Origin: Proteus appendicitidis
GTDB lineage: Bacteria > Pseudomonadota > Gammaproteobacteria > Enterobacterales > Enterobacteriaceae
Length of the DNA stretch: 64,000 nt
Reading direction: 5' to 3'
Assembly: GCF_030271835.1 (NCBI RefSeq)
Contig: NZ_CP127389.1
Span: forward strand, 2,578,001-2,642,000
Shown here: one piece after another, positions 17,209-26,501 of the stretch
How positions within the stretch are numbered: position 1 is the first letter of the stretch
Layout of the letters: each line of letters opens with the position of its first letter
The notes under the pieces: generated by a model
Told to the model about the DNA's origin: nothing
Databases searched by the model: none
Seen by the model: only the letters and a program-made list of their open reading frames with translations
Position numbers and translations under genes: made by a program

Positions 17209-18392
17209 ACGATCACCACTTGTACTGCCCCTTTTGGTAATCGGGCAATTTGATTAAGACCAATAGGAATTAATGCAACATTCCAATTCTTTCCATCTGT
17301 TGAAAGCTCCACTTTAGTGACAAATAAATGAGGCTCCACCGCATTAACCGCGGCTGAAATTTCAAAAGGAGAAACTTCTCGCCCGACCACCAGCCCATTG
17401 TCTCCATCTATTTCACCCTGTACCCATTTCTCTAACGCATTAGGAATAATGGTTTGCGCATCAATATTGGATTTTTTGACAGAAACACGGCAAAACACCG
17501 ATACTTCTTTCGGTCGTGAAAACTTAATAGGATATTCTTGACCACTTGCTGGCTCTATTACCTTTATTTCAATATCACCATTAAATGCAGCACCTATTGT
17601 TTTTGTTCTTAATAATGATTTAGCAATTTCATGGCTATCTCCACCTTCTATACACACATAAATGCTATGCGGTAATAATGAAATGCCATCGACAATTAAT
17701 GCCTTATCATTAAAATTTTCACGAAAAGAAAGGGAATTAACTCCCTCTAATTCATATAGCGAAGAAGTAATTGCTTCAGCGACGCTGACTGTATTTTTAG
17801 CGAGTGTTTGTTTACGCCGACGCCTTGCTTTTATATCTGACTCAGCATGACGACCAACAACTGCATGGGTTAAGTTATTCACTTTTTCCCATCCCAATAC
17901 AGAACTGGCCACTTTATTTAATTGCCCAATACCACAAGTAATAGCCCCATATTCTTTGGCTCGCATATCGCCTTTAATTTTCCCATTATTAGCGATAATT
18001 AATGGCGATAACGTTTCAAAAACAGCGCCCATTGTTGTGAGAGCCTGAGAACCTTTAGGAATAATAGTACCGGGAATGCCAGTAAACTCGACATCACTTA
18101 AATAGGAATGTGTGGCATTAATACGCTCTCCGCCCATTAACGCCCATATTGCATCGAGAAAAACACCACCAGCAATATCTGGATTTATTTGATTTGCCAG
18201 TTCAGCATTATTACGAACAATCGCATCTCTATTTTCAATTTCCATGGTTGCCAATACCCCTTGTGGGGTTTCTGGCGATAAATTAATAGATTGGCCAAAT
18301 ACAGTACGAAATTCATCTTCGACATTATTTCGTAACGTCGATGTATCTGGCACAATCACCCCTTTATTATTAATATAACGATAGTCAGCCAT
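17205..18392 (-). CDS. Baseplate J-like protein
   Basis: A 395-residue wedge protein of the gpJ/gp47 family of contractile tails. The N-terminus NNVEDEFRTVFGQSINLSPETPQGVLATMEIENRDAIVRNNAE region is a standard opening, followed by FLDAIWALMGGER and a TGIPGTIIPKGSQALT motif. Full length. It overlaps the gp25-like gene by 8 bp and the DUF2612 gene by 4 bp, as expected in a tightly coupled tail operon. Confidence 0.92.
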   Translation of the reverse strand: MADYRYINNKGVIVPDTSTLRNNVEDEFRTVFGQSINLSPETPQGVLATMEIENRDAIVRNNAELANQINPDIAGGVFLDAIWALMGGERINATHSYLSDVEFTGIPGTIIPKGSQALTTMGAVFETLSPLIIANNGKIKGDMRAKEYGAITCGIGQLNKVASSVLGWEKVNNLTHAVVGRHAESDIKARRRRKQTLAKNTVSVAEAITSSLYELEGVNSLSFRENFNDKALIVDGISLLPHSIYVCIEGGDSHEIAKSLLRTKTIGAAFNGDIEIKVIEPASGQEYPIKFSRPKEVSVFCRVSVKKSNIDAQTIIPNALEKWVQGEIDGDNGLVVGREVSPFEISAAVNAVEPHLFVTKVELSTDGKNWNVALIPIGLNQIARLPKGAVQVVIV

Positions 18393-18729
18393 TCAATGTA
18401 AATCCTCCATATATCGTGCGTATATCTGCCTGATATTTCAATGTTCCCTCTTCTAGAAAAGCATGGAAATAAGTGATAGAGACAACTTCCTCTATTTCAG
18501 CAATACGTTGTCGAAACGCCATTTCAAATAAAGGAAGATCAACTTGTCGGCTAAATGTTGCTGACCAATAAGGGATACCTTTATCTTTTTTATGTAGCAT
18601 TTCACCACGGACAGCCTTAATAAAATGCTGACAAAGATTTCTTACTGCATCATCGTTGTCACAAATTTGAAGGTTACCATCAGCACCTATCGCAAAATCA
18701 TTCTGCTGGTTTATTGAAAATGTCCTCAT
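18385..18729 (-). CDS. GPW/gp25-like baseplate wedge protein
   Basis: A 114-residue protein at the usual place immediately before baseplate J. It starts with the pattern FAIGADGNLQICDNDDAVRNLCQHFIKAVRGEM seen in gp25/DUF2634-type wedge subunits, and the rest has the alternating beta pattern of the family. It overlaps both neighbours by a few bases. Confidence 0.82.
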   Translation of the reverse strand: MRTFSINQQNDFAIGADGNLQICDNDDAVRNLCQHFIKAVRGEMLHKKDKGIPYWSATFSRQVDLPLFEMAFRQRIAEIEEVVSITYFHAFLEEGTLKYQADIRTIYGGFTLNG

Positions 18730-19418
18730 ATTGGGCTTCCTGTATTGTCTTTCCCTGCTTGCACCCCACTATGGGTATGTGTGGAGCCGATATCTTTTCC
18801 GTTATGGCGCATCAACCCACCTTTTGAATCGCTATTACCATTTACAGCGTAATTACCATTAACAGTAACATTGCCAGTAAATATCGTTTCAGGGGCGTTG
18901 ATTTCATATTTTGGGGTTTCTAAGACAACTTTATCGTTATGAAGAGAGAAACAGACAGAACCATCCATTGATTGAATAACCAAGGCATCAATATTTTTTC
19001 CATCAATTGCCCATCCTTTGATCGTGTCAGGAAAAAACATCGCATCGCTAAATGAATGTAGTCGCGTTGTATTGGGTTGATCTTCTAAACCACCACGCTG
19101 AAAAATAAGGCTAATATCGCGATCACTGGCTTTTAACCAGCCAAAATCACCTGGTTTAATGGGCGCTCTAATAAAAAAACCACCGCCACCAAAGCGAAAT
19201 ACGGGAATATTAGCAACCGGTGCGCGAGAGATTTTTTCATCATCCGTAGTCAACATCATGACCAAGGGCTTTATCATGGCTCGGTTAGTTTTTTCATCAT
19301 AATTAATGACGGTTGCGGGCAACATATCATCTGTATTCATCATCAAATGGCGAAATGCAGACGAAAAAGCCCCAGCCAATGAACCAACATTGGCAATATC
19401 ATTATTGGGTTTACTCAT
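18726..19418 (-). CDS. Gp138-type membrane-puncturing spike / baseplate assembly protein V
   Basis: About 230 residues, with an N-terminal OB-like domain (ATVINYDEKTNRAMIKP) and a C-terminal beta stretch with NGNYAVNGNSDSKGG and an HNGKDIGSTHTHSGV end. The HxH tip motif is typical of metal-binding spike tips that pierce the outer membrane. The ATG at 19418 is chosen; the longer frame needs a TTG. It lies between the hub and gp25-like genes. Confidence 0.85.
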   Translation of the reverse strand: MSKPNNDIANVGSLAGAFSSAFRHLMMNTDDMLPATVINYDEKTNRAMIKPLVMMLTTDDEKISRAPVANIPVFRFGGGGFFIRAPIKPGDFGWLKASDRDISLIFQRGGLEDQPNTTRLHSFSDAMFFPDTIKGWAIDGKNIDALVIQSMDGSVCFSLHNDKVVLETPKYEINAPETIFTGNVTVNGNYAVNGNSDSKGGLMRHNGKDIGSTHTHSGVQAGKDNTGSPI

Positions 19419-19420
19419 AA

Positions 19421-20233
19421 TTAAGCTCGTTTGCACGTTGCGGTATAGGCGAAATCAGCATCGTGAGAGGCAACTTTAAATTCAAGCTGCTCGATAATGT
19501 AATCACCATTTAGTGAGGTATTTAGTTTGCTATCAAGGCGAAGCATTCCGCCTAATTCAGAGGTACTATCGATAAGATAACTCACCGTCAATCCACTCTC
19601 TGTGGCTTTAGGAATGCCAATCATGCCTGAATTCATATTCAAAATACGAAATCGGCTTTTTAATGCTTTATCGTCATCTTTTACAAATAACGTATCATCA
19701 TCAATAAAAGCTTTAACATTTCCTGACTCTTGTAAACGCTCTATTTGATGTAATGCAGAGCCACAATAATACCAATTAGCAATATTCTTATCGGTCGCCT
19801 GGAAATCTAATTTCACACCACAGTCATTAGCAATGGCTAACGCTATTTCACTCAATTTTTGAATTGCGCCACCACTAGAAGAAATAATTTTTCCAGAACA
19901 ATGATTACTGGTTTTTGCGGATAATGTTACGGTGACATTTGGAGGAGAGTCTATTTCTGCACTGGTGATATCACCAATAAAAAGCGAAAATAACCCAGTG
20001 TTAATTCGACCAACTTCTAAATAAAGCCGCCGAACTTGTTTGTTTTTATTATAAGGGCTGGTTTCCGTCAGTAAATAATCTCTTGTCTCGGCATTAAGCC
20101 CTGTAATAGCGATTTTACATTCGTTTTGTAATGGATTTGCATATTTCTTTCCTCCTGCTGATATGCGCAATCCTTCATACCATTGAAGCCTTTCGCCGAC
20201 CTCAATACCTACCCTTATTCGCCGAAGATCCAT
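19421..20233 (-). CDS. Baseplate hub protein
   Basis: About 270 residues, in the position of the gp27/gpD-type hub, before the spike gene. The beta-rich start, the ECKIAITGLNAETRDYLL segment and LYLEVGRINTGLFSLFIGDIT match this baseplate hub group in DUF3383-type tails. The ATG at 20233 is favoured by GGAG eight bases upstream; an ATG at 20239 is also possible. It overlaps the upstream plug gene. Confidence 0.78.
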   Translation of the reverse strand: MDLRRIRVGIEVGERLQWYEGLRISAGGKKYANPLQNECKIAITGLNAETRDYLLTETSPYNKNKQVRRLYLEVGRINTGLFSLFIGDITSAEIDSPPNVTVTLSAKTSNHCSGKIISSSGGAIQKLSEIALAIANDCGVKLDFQATDKNIANWYYCGSALHQIERLQESGNVKAFIDDDTLFVKDDDKALKSRFRILNMNSGMIGIPKATESGLTVSYLIDSTSELGGMLRLDSKLNTSLNGDYIIEQLEFKVASHDADFAYTATCKRA

Positions 20234-20522
20234 CTTCATTACTCCAATACACTAATGATTGTGTTTTTGTAAATTCCTCATACCACGGCAAAGCATCATT
20301 TTCTGTTAGAAAAACTAAATTAATCCCTTGGTTTAAATAGCGATAAGGAATAATAGGTGTATTAGCAACTAAGCGAATACCTGTAATAAGTATTTCACCA
20401 TCTCGCTCAATATCACAAAACATTGTTTGATTAGCGACTTTCAACGTAAAAACCCAATCAACACCGGCTATTTCGACAGAAAATCGCTGATTAGGAATAG
20501 CTTGTAATGGAATAACTTGCAT
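20202..20522 (-). CDS. Baseplate plug family protein (DUF6983-like)
   Basis: A 106-residue protein with the family opening MQVIPLQAIPNQRFSVEI and a FCDIERDGEILITGIRL core. Small proteins of this kind lie between the Dit-like and hub genes in DUF3383-type myovirus tails. It overlaps the hub gene by more than 30 bp. The 69-residue plus-strand frame across it is a shadow. Confidence 0.75.
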   Translation of the reverse strand: MQVIPLQAIPNQRFSVEIAGVDWVFTLKVANQTMFCDIERDGEILITGIRLVANTPIIPYRYLNQGINLVFLTENDALPWYEEFTKTQSLVYWSNEDGSSANKGRY

Positions 20523-20534
20523 TTTATCTACCTC

Positions 20535-21023
20535 CTAACTTTCTTTTTTTCCGGTTTGTGTTGATTTTTTGCTTTTGACATTTCCACGATTGACCGTAGA
20601 GGTTTGCTTTGGTTTTTTTGTTGATTTAGAGGATTTTTTATTATATTCAGGCTCTATTGTTTTCCATTCTATAAACTTAAGCTTTAATTCAATGGCATTC
20701 ACTTTTTGAGGATCTTCATCATGAGTCAAACTTTCTAACAACATCGGTTGATAGGTTCTGACTCTGGTTTGAATTCCCACTAATGTATGCTCGTCATAAA
20801 GCTGCTTTATAATAGAATAACGATTTACAATATCACCCGTTAATAGCAACTCGACACTTATACTGATAGGATCAATAATGATGTGATCACTACGATTTTC
20901 ACCATTTTCAACCGCAAATTTAATGACCTGATGACTATCAGTAATCGAAACTTTCATCGGATTAACGCTATCAAATAGTGTTGCGAATGACTCTAAATCA
21001 AAAATTCTAACTTCAGTTATCAT
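20535..21023 (-). CDS. Dit-like baseplate/tail protein
   Basis: A 162-residue protein next to the tape measure. The N-terminal 115 residues match a Dit-like phage tail N-domain (KVSITDSHQVIKFAVENGENRSDHI, SISVELLLTGD). The last 35 residues are a lysine-, serine- and threonine-rich tail, probably disordered. It would cap the distal end of the tube and join it to the baseplate hub. Confidence 0.75.
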   Translation of the reverse strand: MITEVRIFDLESFATLFDSVNPMKVSITDSHQVIKFAVENGENRSDHIIIDPISISVELLLTGDIVNRYSIIKQLYDEHTLVGIQTRVRTYQPMLLESLTHDEDPQKVNAIELKLKFIEWKTIEPEYNKKSSKSTKKPKQTSTVNRGNVKSKKSTQTGKKES

Positions 21024-21025
21024 AA

Positions 21026-23329
21026 TTAAACCTTACCTCCGCTAGAGTGGTGCTCTGAGATTTCTTTAGCCGCTTCATTTATCAGTGTTTCATTAATCAC
21101 TTTCGCAACACCTGGGCCATCAGTGGCTTGTGTTTCAATTCTGATTTCACCAATTTGAACATTACTTTCATTTTTAACGCTTGATTGGTTACTGATCATT
21201 TGACTGGTCATCGGGTTTAAACGATTTGTTGATGACAGTGTTAATCCATTATTTAACGCATTTACATCTTGTACTGGATTATAATAGGGTATTGCTGGAT
21301 TCGGCTGTGGAATGGTGTAATTGAGATTACCTTCGTCAGATAATTGTCGCTCTACTTTTTGAACAACTTTTATTTCGTTTTCAGCATCTTCCATTCCCAA
21401 AAAACTTTTTGCTGATTGCCAAATTCCTTTTATGGAATCAATACCTTCATTAACCCAACCTAATATTTTCTCTATATATTCCCACATCCAACTAAATACA
21501 CTAACCACAGCATCAGAGACAAAAACAAAAACATTAATAATGGATTGTCCCCACTCTATAATATTATTAATGCCGGCATTCAGCGCTATAACAAATTGAT
21601 TAAATGCGTCAGATATATAATTCCAAGCAGCAATAACATGTTCAGCAATAGCCTTTGAAGCAATCTTTAATGATTGAACAAAAACTTGCCATGCTTCCCA
21701 TACAACCATTATTGCGTCTTTAAGCGCGGGGTATTGATCCAAAATACTTCCTATCATTGAATCATTACCATTAATAAAATTCATAATATCGTCATAGACG
21801 AGTTTAAATGCCGTCGCTAAGATGCCAATAACAGCAGCAATAGCTAATATAGGGAGTGCAGTTGCAAGTGTAGCAACTGCCGCAGACACCATTGCAGGTA
21901 AATAAAAAATAGCAATAGCACTACCAATAGCTGAAAAGAAACCGATAACAAAATCTTTATTCTCAATACAAAAATTAACTAATTTATCAAACCACGTTAT
22001 TCCTTTTGCAAGAACGGGAATAATGATATCTAAAAAGTTATTTTTTAATTGTGCCGCTAATTGATCAAACTTATTCATTACTGCATTAAGTTGAATAGAA
22101 CTTTCGACACTTTCATCATTAATACCAGAAAATTGTTTTTGCACCCCCATTGTGCGCTCTAATTCTTCGCGACCCTTCATCATTAATTCAATGGTTTTTT
22201 CATCCACAACACCCAATTTTTCCAGCTCTTTTTGGGCGCCATCAAAGCTCATCCCTTTGACTTTATCTGCGGTCTTTAAAAGTTGTTCGATAGGATCTTC
22301 TGTATCATTAAATGCATTGGCCATTGCCGTTAAATCGGCTTGAGCAGCCTCTTTTGTGCCTCCAATTTCAGCCATCGCACCAGAAAATGCATCGATATCG
22401 ATAGCTGCGATACCTATTTTTTTACTCAGTTTATCTAGCGACTCTATTTCTTTGGCGCGATCTAATGAAGCAGAAAAAACCTTTTGCAAAGTCCCCGTAA
22501 TATCCTTAACGCCAATAGCATTAAGAATATAATCCTTCATTTTCTCTACGGTTTTCTGATAGCTTTTACCTGTTTCATCAACACTATCACCTAATCGACG
22601 TTGAGCCTTTGCTTCTTTAACTGCCGCCTCAATGCCTTGTGTTTGCATTGTGGTAATAAAAGTATCGTAATCGGCACCTAATTGCTTAATGAGTGCATCG
22701 ATAGCAATTTTACTTTCTTTATTCTTCTTTTCTGCTTCAGTTAAAGATCCCAATTCATTATTCAGTGAGGAGAGTTGATCTTCCATTGTTTCATATTCAG
22801 CATTGAGGCCTGCTAAAATATGAGCTTCCGCTGCGCCATTGTTATTGACCAATCCTCTTTGGTAATCTAACACCGACATAGCGCTTTTCAGGTCATCAAT
22901 ACTTTGAGTTACTGAATTAATTTTATCTTGAGTTTCACTGATATTAAGATCAATATTTATTGGCTCATTAAGTGATAAGCCCAGCATGCCCACTAAGATT
23001 TCTTGCAAGAATTTATCAAACTCTTGCGCTCCCATTAGTGCGCTTTTAACAATGCTTTGAATTGAGTTTTCAATAGTTACAGAAGCACTTGTAATTTCAT
23101 CACTATTAAATGAAATAATTATGTCATAATCTTCGGGTAATTCCCCAAGATTGAAGTGAATTTCTTGAACAAAGTTATAGAAACTAGTAATACCTCCTGA
23201 AACCCCTTGCTCAATATTTTTCATTTCAACCAGAATTTCATCTGCTGATTTTCTAATATTTGCTAATGCACTATCAGATACTTCAGCCTCCAACATCAGT
23301 ACCTGAGAAAATACCTGTAATAGAGACAT
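21026..23329 (-). CDS. Tail tape measure protein
   Basis: A 767-residue protein that fixes tail length and occupies the tube lumen. It has long predicted helices and coiled coil (about 130-210, 260-420), a hydrophobic transmembrane-like block (about 455-510, rich in A, I, V, L) and a flexible C-terminal region. Its ATG overlaps the stop of the -1 frame of the chaperone gene (TAATG) with AAGGAG upstream, which strongly implies coupling to the frameshift product. Length is typical of a tail of roughly 100 nm. Confidence 0.93.
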   Translation of the reverse strand: MSLLQVFSQVLMLEAEVSDSALANIRKSADEILVEMKNIEQGVSGGITSFYNFVQEIHFNLGELPEDYDIIISFNSDEITSASVTIENSIQSIVKSALMGAQEFDKFLQEILVGMLGLSLNEPINIDLNISETQDKINSVTQSIDDLKSAMSVLDYQRGLVNNNGAAEAHILAGLNAEYETMEDQLSSLNNELGSLTEAEKKNKESKIAIDALIKQLGADYDTFITTMQTQGIEAAVKEAKAQRRLGDSVDETGKSYQKTVEKMKDYILNAIGVKDITGTLQKVFSASLDRAKEIESLDKLSKKIGIAAIDIDAFSGAMAEIGGTKEAAQADLTAMANAFNDTEDPIEQLLKTADKVKGMSFDGAQKELEKLGVVDEKTIELMMKGREELERTMGVQKQFSGINDESVESSIQLNAVMNKFDQLAAQLKNNFLDIIIPVLAKGITWFDKLVNFCIENKDFVIGFFSAIGSAIAIFYLPAMVSAAVATLATALPILAIAAVIGILATAFKLVYDDIMNFINGNDSMIGSILDQYPALKDAIMVVWEAWQVFVQSLKIASKAIAEHVIAAWNYISDAFNQFVIALNAGINNIIEWGQSIINVFVFVSDAVVSVFSWMWEYIEKILGWVNEGIDSIKGIWQSAKSFLGMEDAENEIKVVQKVERQLSDEGNLNYTIPQPNPAIPYYNPVQDVNALNNGLTLSSTNRLNPMTSQMISNQSSVKNESNVQIGEIRIETQATDGPGVAKVINETLINEAAKEISEHHSSGGKV

Positions 23330-23870
23330 TATCTCTCCTTTGACGCCGCAAGCGCCTCGTTATAACGATTGGTAATCGCGATCTCCCACAGATCAAAGGC
23401 TTCCTCTAGATCTATAGTTGTTTTGAGTTCTGTGAAGGAGGCGAAACCCGCGGAGATGATGACTGCAAAGAAGCCATCAGCGTTTTTATAATCGACGGGA
23501 GAGAACCGCTGAACTTGCCTAGAAGGTATTGTAGGAAATTTTGGCTCCCGTCTTTGCCGAAAAAACTGGTGTTATACTTCAGCATTTCGAGTTCAAGACG
23601 AATCAAAGCTTCCCCATCAGGCACATGATTATCAATTAATGTGCTAGTTTTTAGATAAATTTCTTGTCCTTCTTTTTCAACTGCCACATAAGCCATCATT
23701 TTTAACATGGCTTCTTTGCTAACTTCATAATCGCCAATTTTAGGTGCATTTGATAAAGGATATTTAGCGAGAATTTCTCGCCCAATCGTTGCAGGTAATC
23801 GGCTAATAATAAAAGTATGTTCTTCACGATCACTATCAATAACAGTGATTTCTTTTGGTTTAATTAACAT
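23329..23870 (-). CDS. Tail assembly chaperone, -1 frameshift (G-T type) fusion product
   Basis: In codon phase, AGT TTT TTC GGC contains the slippery heptamer T TTT TTC (23559-23565). Slipping back one base there opens a frame of 76 codons that ends at 23329-23331, overlapping the tape-measure ATG. The frame is closed by a TAA five codons upstream of the slip site and contains no ATG, GTG or TTG where a separate protein could start. The predicted fusion is about 180 residues and ends with a typical T-domain: SAGFASFTELKTTI, EEAFDLWEIAITNRYNEAL. Such gpG-gpGT pairs are needed for tape-measure assembly in many phages. Confidence 0.8.
23412..23870 (-). CDS. Tail assembly chaperone, zero-frame product
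   Basis: A 152-residue protein between tube and tape measure, where contractile and siphophage tails encode gpG/gpE-type chaperones. The N-terminal 100 residues (HTFIISRLPATIGREILAKYP, ALIRLELEMLKYNTSFF) form the conserved domain; the last 48 residues, after the slippery site, are serine- and proline-rich and end SQNSKQL. The zero-frame stop is at 23412-23414. A second product from a -1 frameshift is described separately. Confidence 0.85.
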   Translation of the reverse strand: MLIKPKEITVIDSDREEHTFIISRLPATIGREILAKYPLSNAPKIGDYEVSKEAMLKMMAYVAVEKEGQEIYLKTSTLIDNHVPDGEALIRLELEMLKYNTSFFGKDGSQNFLQYLLGKFSGSLPSIIKTLMASLQSSSPRVSPPSQNSKQL

Positions 23871-23933
23871 GATTAAATTCCATAAAAAAGGCGGCCGAAG
23901 CCGCCATTAGATGAATAAGAATAACGCTAAAAA

Positions 23934-24386
23934 TTAACGCGCTCTGACACGATCAAAATCTTGGAAAATAAAGGTGTACTGCTTAGATTTGAGACGCCCT
24001 TCACTCGCAATTGAATTACCACGGCTACCATTAGTAATTCGACCATTACGAGCCGTGGTAATAGAGCCATCGCCATAAGAAGCCACTAACGTAATAATAT
24101 CGCTTGTAGGACGACGTCCTCGTCTTGCTGTATTTGCATCAAGCAAAATAGCCAAGTTTTCGTCTTCTTCACTGCCTGCTAATACATTAATCGTCACCGT
24201 TTGAGGTGTAGGAGCCGACCAACTCACTAAATTACCATTAATATCCACTGCGGTTTGTGTGATATCTACTGCTGGTAGATCTAGCGGATCACCATTATCT
24301 GCAAATGTGCTAATAGGAATACCAGCAGGAAATGTGTTACTTGCCTGAATAATTAAACTTAAACCTGTTGCTGAAATATCGTTCAT
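23934..24386 (-). CDS. Tail tube protein (DUF3277-like)
   Basis: A 150-residue beta-rich protein directly after the sheath gene, the usual place for the tube. It starts MNDISATGLSLIIQASNTFPAGI and has a repeated VTINVLAGSEEDENLAILL strand. It matches the DUF3277 phage family found beside DUF3383 sheaths. It would stack as hexamers within the sheath. Confidence 0.82.
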   Translation of the reverse strand: MNDISATGLSLIIQASNTFPAGIPISTFADNGDPLDLPAVDITQTAVDINGNLVSWSAPTPQTVTINVLAGSEEDENLAILLDANTARRGRRPTSDIITLVASYGDGSITTARNGRITNGSRGNSIASEGRLKSKQYTFIFQDFDRVRAR

Positions 24387-24396
24387 TGTTTGTTCC

Positions 24397-25884
24397 TTAA
24401 ACTAAATTGTGTGAGCCTTCAACTTTACGAACCCAATCGCCTTTACCGTAAATTAATACATATTTCATGGTGTATTCTGGTAAATTAGAAGGACCTGTTT
24501 CTTCAACGATTTCAGCGTTGTACCAATAACCTTTATTTTGTACGTCGTGCCACGCTAAATCATCACCTGATGCATCTGTAATTGCGATTTTTTGTACTTC
24601 GGCCAGCGTTTTACCGGTAAGAATAGTGCCATTATTTAATGCTTTTGTAACAGCACCAGCAATAACCATCATCGCTTTTGCTTCACCATCTTTATTAGCT
24701 GGAATACCACGAGTGGAAAGCAATAAGCTTAACCATTGCTGTGCGATATAGGCTTTTAACCATTGCTCATTAGTATGAACACTCATATCTAATGGATTAG
24801 AAGCATTTCCACATAAAAAACCACGTTGATAGAAACTAATATCAGTGCCCGTAACAGCCGTTTCACCGTAATAGTTCACACGTAATTTATCTAATCGATC
24901 CGCAGCAAGATCTGTCTTAACTTGAGATGGGAAAGTGATACCAAATTGACGATACATATAGTTAGTGGTCGCATTTGTGCGATCAAAATCTGTTGCCGCC
25001 ATAATTGCCATCGGTAGAGCTTGAACAAAAAAACCATCATCTGTTTTTAAATTTAATCCCGTTGATGCGGTGCCGATTAATGCTTTACTATAAATTTCGG
25101 CTTGTTTATCCGGAACTGACAAATAGAGCTGATATTTTACATTTTCACCCGCAATGTACTCTGCTAACTCAACACTTTGCTCGACTGAAAGCTCAGTTAA
25201 GAATGTTGCACTACCAAATGAATCAGAAATTGCTTCGGCAGCGATAAATGCTTGAAGTGCCGTTTGAGCCACATTGCCTTCAGATGCTTCTGCGTCACTT
25301 AACCCCAGAGCATCGGCTAAAGGTGAGTGATCCATCGTGATTTTCGCTTTTTCTTGTACGCCACCACTTAGCAAGAAAGCACCATCAAGAGCATTAAAAG
25401 TGACGTAGCAATTTGCAAATTGAGATTCGCTTTCAGCATTTAATTTAGCCTGGATCAGAGAAGCAACATCAGCGTAGGACTCAACATCTTTTAAAGAAAT
25501 ATCAGTCATATTTTTAGAGATATCACCGATAGTTAAAGTAAATGCCCCCTCTTCAATTAACTTTAATTTATCAAGCGTTGCTGCTGGCGTACCAAATAAT
25601 GCCGGAGCGCGACCTACCGGTTCAAAAGAAGCAATTTGTAGCTCTTTAGGTTTACTAATAGGTGCGGGGCTAACATAACTGAAATATTGACGAGCAAATT
25701 TCGCTTCTGGTGATCCTGCACCAAGTAATTCATCCACTTGCCCGCTAGCAAATTCAAGTACTTTCCCTGCTGGAATTTTAGGATTTGTTGAGAAAATACG
25801 AGCTGTAAGTTTGCGCATAGGTGCGGCCGATGCACCAATAACCGCACTCGCGATATCAATATAGCGCGTTTGTTTAATAGACAT
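24397..25884 (-). CDS. Contractile tail sheath (DUF3383 family)
   Basis: A 495-residue protein with the opening SIKQTRYIDIASAVIGAS and a C-terminal domain containing GYWYNAEIV and TMKYVLIYGKGDWVRKVEGS, the marks of DUF3383 sheath proteins of myoviruses. Its presence shows that the tail is contractile. Full length with no frameshift. The ATG follows AAGGATAAAT. It is followed at once by the tube gene. Confidence 0.9.
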   Translation of the reverse strand: MSIKQTRYIDIASAVIGASAAPMRKLTARIFSTNPKIPAGKVLEFASGQVDELLGAGSPEAKFARQYFSYVSPAPISKPKELQIASFEPVGRAPALFGTPAATLDKLKLIEEGAFTLTIGDISKNMTDISLKDVESYADVASLIQAKLNAESESQFANCYVTFNALDGAFLLSGGVQEKAKITMDHSPLADALGLSDAEASEGNVAQTALQAFIAAEAISDSFGSATFLTELSVEQSVELAEYIAGENVKYQLYLSVPDKQAEIYSKALIGTASTGLNLKTDDGFFVQALPMAIMAATDFDRTNATTNYMYRQFGITFPSQVKTDLAADRLDKLRVNYYGETAVTGTDISFYQRGFLCGNASNPLDMSVHTNEQWLKAYIAQQWLSLLLSTRGIPANKDGEAKAMMVIAGAVTKALNNGTILTGKTLAEVQKIAITDASGDDLAWHDVQNKGYWYNAEIVEETGPSNLPEYTMKYVLIYGKGDWVRKVEGSHNLV

Positions 25885-25892
25885 ATTTATCC

Positions 25893-26405
25893 TTAAATAC
25901 GAAATAGATTAGAAATAAGTAAATTTGTTGCAGCAGTGTCTAAAGATAAGGTACTGGAAAAAGTGATATTAAAATCAAATGAAGGATTATGCTCATAGCT
26001 ATTTCCAGCATTCATTATTGGCGCTCGCCTAATTTCGCTCGCACGTTGTATCCCTATTCCCACTTTTCTCATTGATTCGACAAAAGACAACGAATTAATA
26101 ATCATTCGAGTCATTCGAATTAAATCACCTGCTGTTAAATTTGGATGTTGTTTAATAAAACCTTGAACCTGAAACGTTAATTCGATCAGTTGTTGTTCTT
26201 TATGGTTTGCATTATTACCTTGAATATTATAATTTCTTTTTTGCCAACCTTGGGCAACCTCCTTTATAGGGAAAAACATAACAATATTATTATCTTGTTT
26301 TTTATCTGGTTGATAACCAGCAATAACATCAACATTAATATTTGCTAATTTAAATTGTTTTAATAGTTGTTCACGAATGGCAATATTAATATCATTATCT
26401 TTCAT
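25893..26405 (-). CDS. Tail terminator / neck protein (gp12-like, LIC_12616 family)
   Basis: A 170-residue protein located directly before the sheath. The pattern NIVMFFPIKEVAQGWQKRNY and the ELTFQVQGFIKQHPNLTAGDL core fit the phage neck-terminator group found upstream of DUF3383 sheaths. In a tailocin it would cap the head-proximal end of the tube. GGAGG lies upstream of its ATG. Confidence 0.72.
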   Translation of the reverse strand: MKDNDINIAIREQLLKQFKLANINVDVIAGYQPDKKQDNNIVMFFPIKEVAQGWQKRNYNIQGNNANHKEQQLIELTFQVQGFIKQHPNLTAGDLIRMTRMIINSLSFVESMRKVGIGIQRASEIRRAPIMNAGNSYEHNPSFDFNITFSSTLSLDTAATNLLISNLFRI

Positions 26406-26501
26406 TTCACCTCCTTAATATAGCTCTCCTTTTCTTTAAAAATTTAATCTATTTTATTTTATAAATAATTTTTATTGATTATAAATTAATTAAGTTAATT
26501 T

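Noticed and set aside
20131..20340. 69-codon plus-strand ORF across the hub/plug junction
   Set aside because: Antisense to two well-supported baseplate genes.
23329..23414. Separate small gene between chaperone and tape measure
   Set aside because: The frame has no ATG, GTG or TTG start and is continuous with the -1 frame after the slippery site, so a frameshift extension explains it better.
25614..25859. 81-codon minus-strand ORF in another frame of the sheath gene
   Set aside because: Lies wholly within the DUF3383 sheath frame with no ribosome-binding site.
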